Assembly: GCF_009856445.1 (NCBI RefSeq)
Contig: NZ_WMFA01000005.1
Coordinates: 1 to 64,000 of the forward strand
Origin: Halobacillus litoralis
Lineage (GTDB): Bacteria > Bacillota > Bacilli > Bacillales > Halobacillaceae
Direction: 5' to 3'
DNA: 64,000 nucleotides
The notes beneath the pieces were generated by a model. The model worked only from the letters and a program-made list of their open reading frames with translations. It had not been told where the DNA came from and did no database searches. A program made the position numbers and the translations under genes. This document shows, one piece after another, positions 62,746 through 64,000 of this stretch; positions within the stretch are counted from its first letter, which is position 1, and every line of letters starts with the position of its first letter.

Positions 62746-63581
62746 ATGCCCCAAACCCACACAAATCGTTCGTCAAACAGTTCTTTTCATCTCACGGTTG
62801 TACTATCATCAGTGATTCTCCTTCCCAATTCACTGTACAGCTTACCAACGAGATGGATGAGGAGATCATGAATCGGCCTTTTTACTGGCATTACATGAAG
62901 AAAATGAATCGAGAAGGCGTCCCCATGAAGCTGACCTTCAGTGATACGGATCAGAAACAGGCAGGCGGCATTTATCTTCATGCAGGAACACCTAAACTTC
63001 ACCGCTTGTACAATACAGCAATTTCTAAAGCACGGACAGCCAGGCTTTATGAAGTAGTCCATCAGACCAGGGGACAAAACCGGGCCATGAGTCCCTGGCT
63101 GGTCGTTAATGGGCTTCTGCACTTCCGCGGAAAACATACCAGGGATGAATCTGTTTCTATAGGAATCAATTTAATCCACGGGACGATGATGCTTGGAATG
63201 ATGGACAAAATGATGGATATGAATTTTGAAACCACCGTTTCGGACTATACATTTCCGATGAGGCCTGTCATTTCCTTATCACATGCATATAAACGCATGG
63301 AACGACATATCGAAACGTATGTAGGTTCGCTCGATCATCAATGGGCAAAAGATTCTCTGCACCATCTTGAAAAAGAAACCCAATTGCTGGAATCCTTTTA
63401 TGAATCTGAAGACATCGGTTTGGATTCTTTCACGAAAGAGCGTGAACAGCTCGATAATCGTTACAAACCTTATATAGAAATGGAAGTCATCAATGGAGGA
63501 CTATTTTATATTTCACAGGAAACCAGCAAGACCTGGATACAGCATGAAGTTTCAGACGCTCCATCAGATAGGCATCTATAA
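62742..63581 (+). CDS. yqhG: YqhG family protein
   Basis: A 279-residue protein, partner of yqhH in B. subtilis and here. TTG start at 62742, overlapping the yqhH stop (TTGA), seven bases after GGAGGG, so coupled in translation. It has no membrane segment or known catalytic motif. Notable parts are FTVQLTNEMDEEIMNRPFYWHYM, MSPWLVVNGLLHFRGKHTRDES and an acidic C-terminal half. I infer that it supports the YqhH ATPase; not shown. Confidence 0.88.
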   Translation: MNAPNPHKSFVKQFFSSHGCTIISDSPSQFTVQLTNEMDEEIMNRPFYWHYMKKMNREGVPMKLTFSDTDQKQAGGIYLHAGTPKLHRLYNTAISKARTARLYEVVHQTRGQNRAMSPWLVVNGLLHFRGKHTRDESVSIGINLIHGTMMLGMMDKMMDMNFETTVSDYTFPMRPVISLSHAYKRMERHIETYVGSLDHQWAKDSLHHLEKETQLLESFYESEDIGLDSFTKEREQLDNRYKPYIEMEVINGGLFYISQETSKTWIQHEVSDAPSDRHL

Positions 63582-63630
63582 GAAAGTTTGAGTAGTTCCA
63601 GAGATCATACATCCACAGTTTGTGAAACGA

Positions 63631-63662
63631 AAAAAGCCGCTGAGGTTCTCAGCGGCTTTTCT
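63631..63662. terminator. Bidirectional terminator between yqhG and yqzE
   Basis: The perfect stem AAAGCCGCTGA/TCAGCGGCTTT has a 5-base loop. TTCTTACTC follows on the plus strand, TTTTTTCGTTTC on the minus strand. Confidence 0.88.
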
Positions 63663-63669
63663 TACTCTT

Positions 63670-63852
63670 TCAATGATTGTTGATTCGTTTTCTTTTAAAC
63701 ATTTTCAAAGCGAAAGGAAGCAATCCGAACCAGTAAAAGGAGGATTTTTTGGAGGGTTTGGATTCTTTTCGTTGCTGCTTCTCATCCTTAGACATGTGCA
63801 TATACTTGACAACTTCTTCTGTCAAAAACTTTACATAATCATTCTGATTCAT
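63670..63852 (-). CDS. yqzE: YqzE family protein
   Basis: A 60-residue basic protein beginning NQNDYVKFLTEEVVKYMHMSKDEKQQRKE and ending WFGLLPFALKMFKRKR, the YqzE pattern. ATG at 63852 lies five bases after GAGGGG; the frame runs to 63894 without a ribosome site. Function unknown. In B. subtilis yqzE also lies next to aroK. Confidence 0.82.
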   Translation of the reverse strand: MNQNDYVKFLTEEVVKYMHMSKDEKQQRKESKPSKKSSFYWFGLLPFALKMFKRKRINNH

Positions 63853-63900
63853 GAGAACCCCTCTTTTTCCATTGTTACCTTTAGTATGATCCAAACCCTG

Positions 63901-64000
63901 CTATTTTAGACGTGACACCACTTCTTCAGTGATCTTTTCCGGAGTCTTCTGGTCCACATGTATGACTATATCTGCCGTCTGTTCATATAAACTCAGACGT
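63901..64000 (-). CDS. aroK: Shikimate kinase, C-terminal fragment (runs off the window end)
   Basis: The last 32 residues are visible: RLSLYEQTADIVIHVDQK then TPEKITEEVVSRLK and a TAG stop. This is the usual end of shikimate kinase (R...LYEE.AD..I..D...PEEI...I...L). The enzyme phosphorylates shikimate in aromatic synthesis. Position next to yqzE fits B. subtilis aroK. The start is outside the window, so identity rests on the tail and context. Confidence 0.72.
   Translation of the reverse strand, partial: RLSLYEQTADIVIHVDQKTPEKITEEVVSRLK

Noticed and set aside
63622-63909. 95-codon plus-strand frame over yqzE
   Set aside because: It begins in a terminator hairpin and is the shadow of yqzE on the other strand.

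Overview
The window is chromosomal DNA from an endospore-forming member of the Bacillaceae, most likely a salt- or alkali-adapted genus close to Halobacillus, Thalassobacillus or Alkalihalobacillus. This rests on the near-complete Bacillus subtilis-like gene order (yqjH-E-D-C, bkd operon, bkdR, spo0A, spoIVB, recN, ahrC, tlyA, dxs, ispA, xseBA, folD, nusB, yqhY, accCB, spoIIIAA-AH, efp, papA, aroQ, mntR, gcvPB-PA-T, yqhH-G, yqzE, aroK). It also rests on Spo0A boxes, SASP genes, a tandem glycine riboswitch and an OLE RNA locus, a family known mainly from extremophilic Firmicutes. The genus call is inference.

Layout. 1-700: right end of an IS3-family element against a truncated non-coding repeat. 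0.7-2.7 kb: DUF3892 protein, two small spore-type proteins and DNA polymerase IV. 3.4-8.7 kb: a PepT-like peptidase and a propionyl/methylmalonyl-CoA module (carboxylase beta subunit, a B12-binding-domain/epimerase fusion, mutase catalytic subunit). 8.8-11.1 kb: miniprotein Prli42, L,D-transpeptidase, YqjA and bacilliredoxin. 11.4-21.5 kb: branched-chain keto acid dehydrogenase operon with its sigma-54 promoter and activator BkdR. 21.6-26.6 kb: YqzF, a CNBD/CBS/DUF294 protein coupled to a DnaQ-like exonuclease, aspartokinase III and a short unknown. 26.7-34.1 kb: spo0A, spoIVB, recN, ahrC, tlyA and dxs. 34.1-35.5 kb: oapA and the OLE RNA. 35.5-41.7 kb: ispA, xseB, xseA, folD, nusB, yqhY, accC and accB. 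42-47.2 kb: the eight-gene spoIIIA operon behind a good sigma-E promoter. 47.9-52.3 kb: efp, papA, aroQ, yqhR, yqhP and yqhO. 52.5-56.5 kb: mntR, the B12-dependent ribonucleotide reductase nrdJ with NrdR boxes, and yqhL. 56.7-61 kb: glycine cleavage operon under a tandem glycine riboswitch. 61.1-64 kb: yqhH, yqhG, yqzE and the end of aroK.

How the genes work together. The bkd cluster (leucine dehydrogenase, E1/E2/E3, Ptb/Buk) turns branched-chain amino acids into acyl-CoAs. These can prime branched fatty acids (accBC is nearby) or yield ATP. The mutase/carboxylase module can carry the propionyl-CoA from valine and isoleucine on to succinyl-CoA. The mutase and NrdJ both need adenosylcobalamin, so this stretch depends on B12 at two points.

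The two observations I rate highest are the OLE RNA/OapA locus placed between ispA and dxs with its own promoter, and a family of six modular, TIR-bounded non-coding elements scattered through the intergenic gaps. The OLE system is described in the literature. The repeat family I cannot name. No CRISPR array, tRNA, rRNA or prophage was seen.
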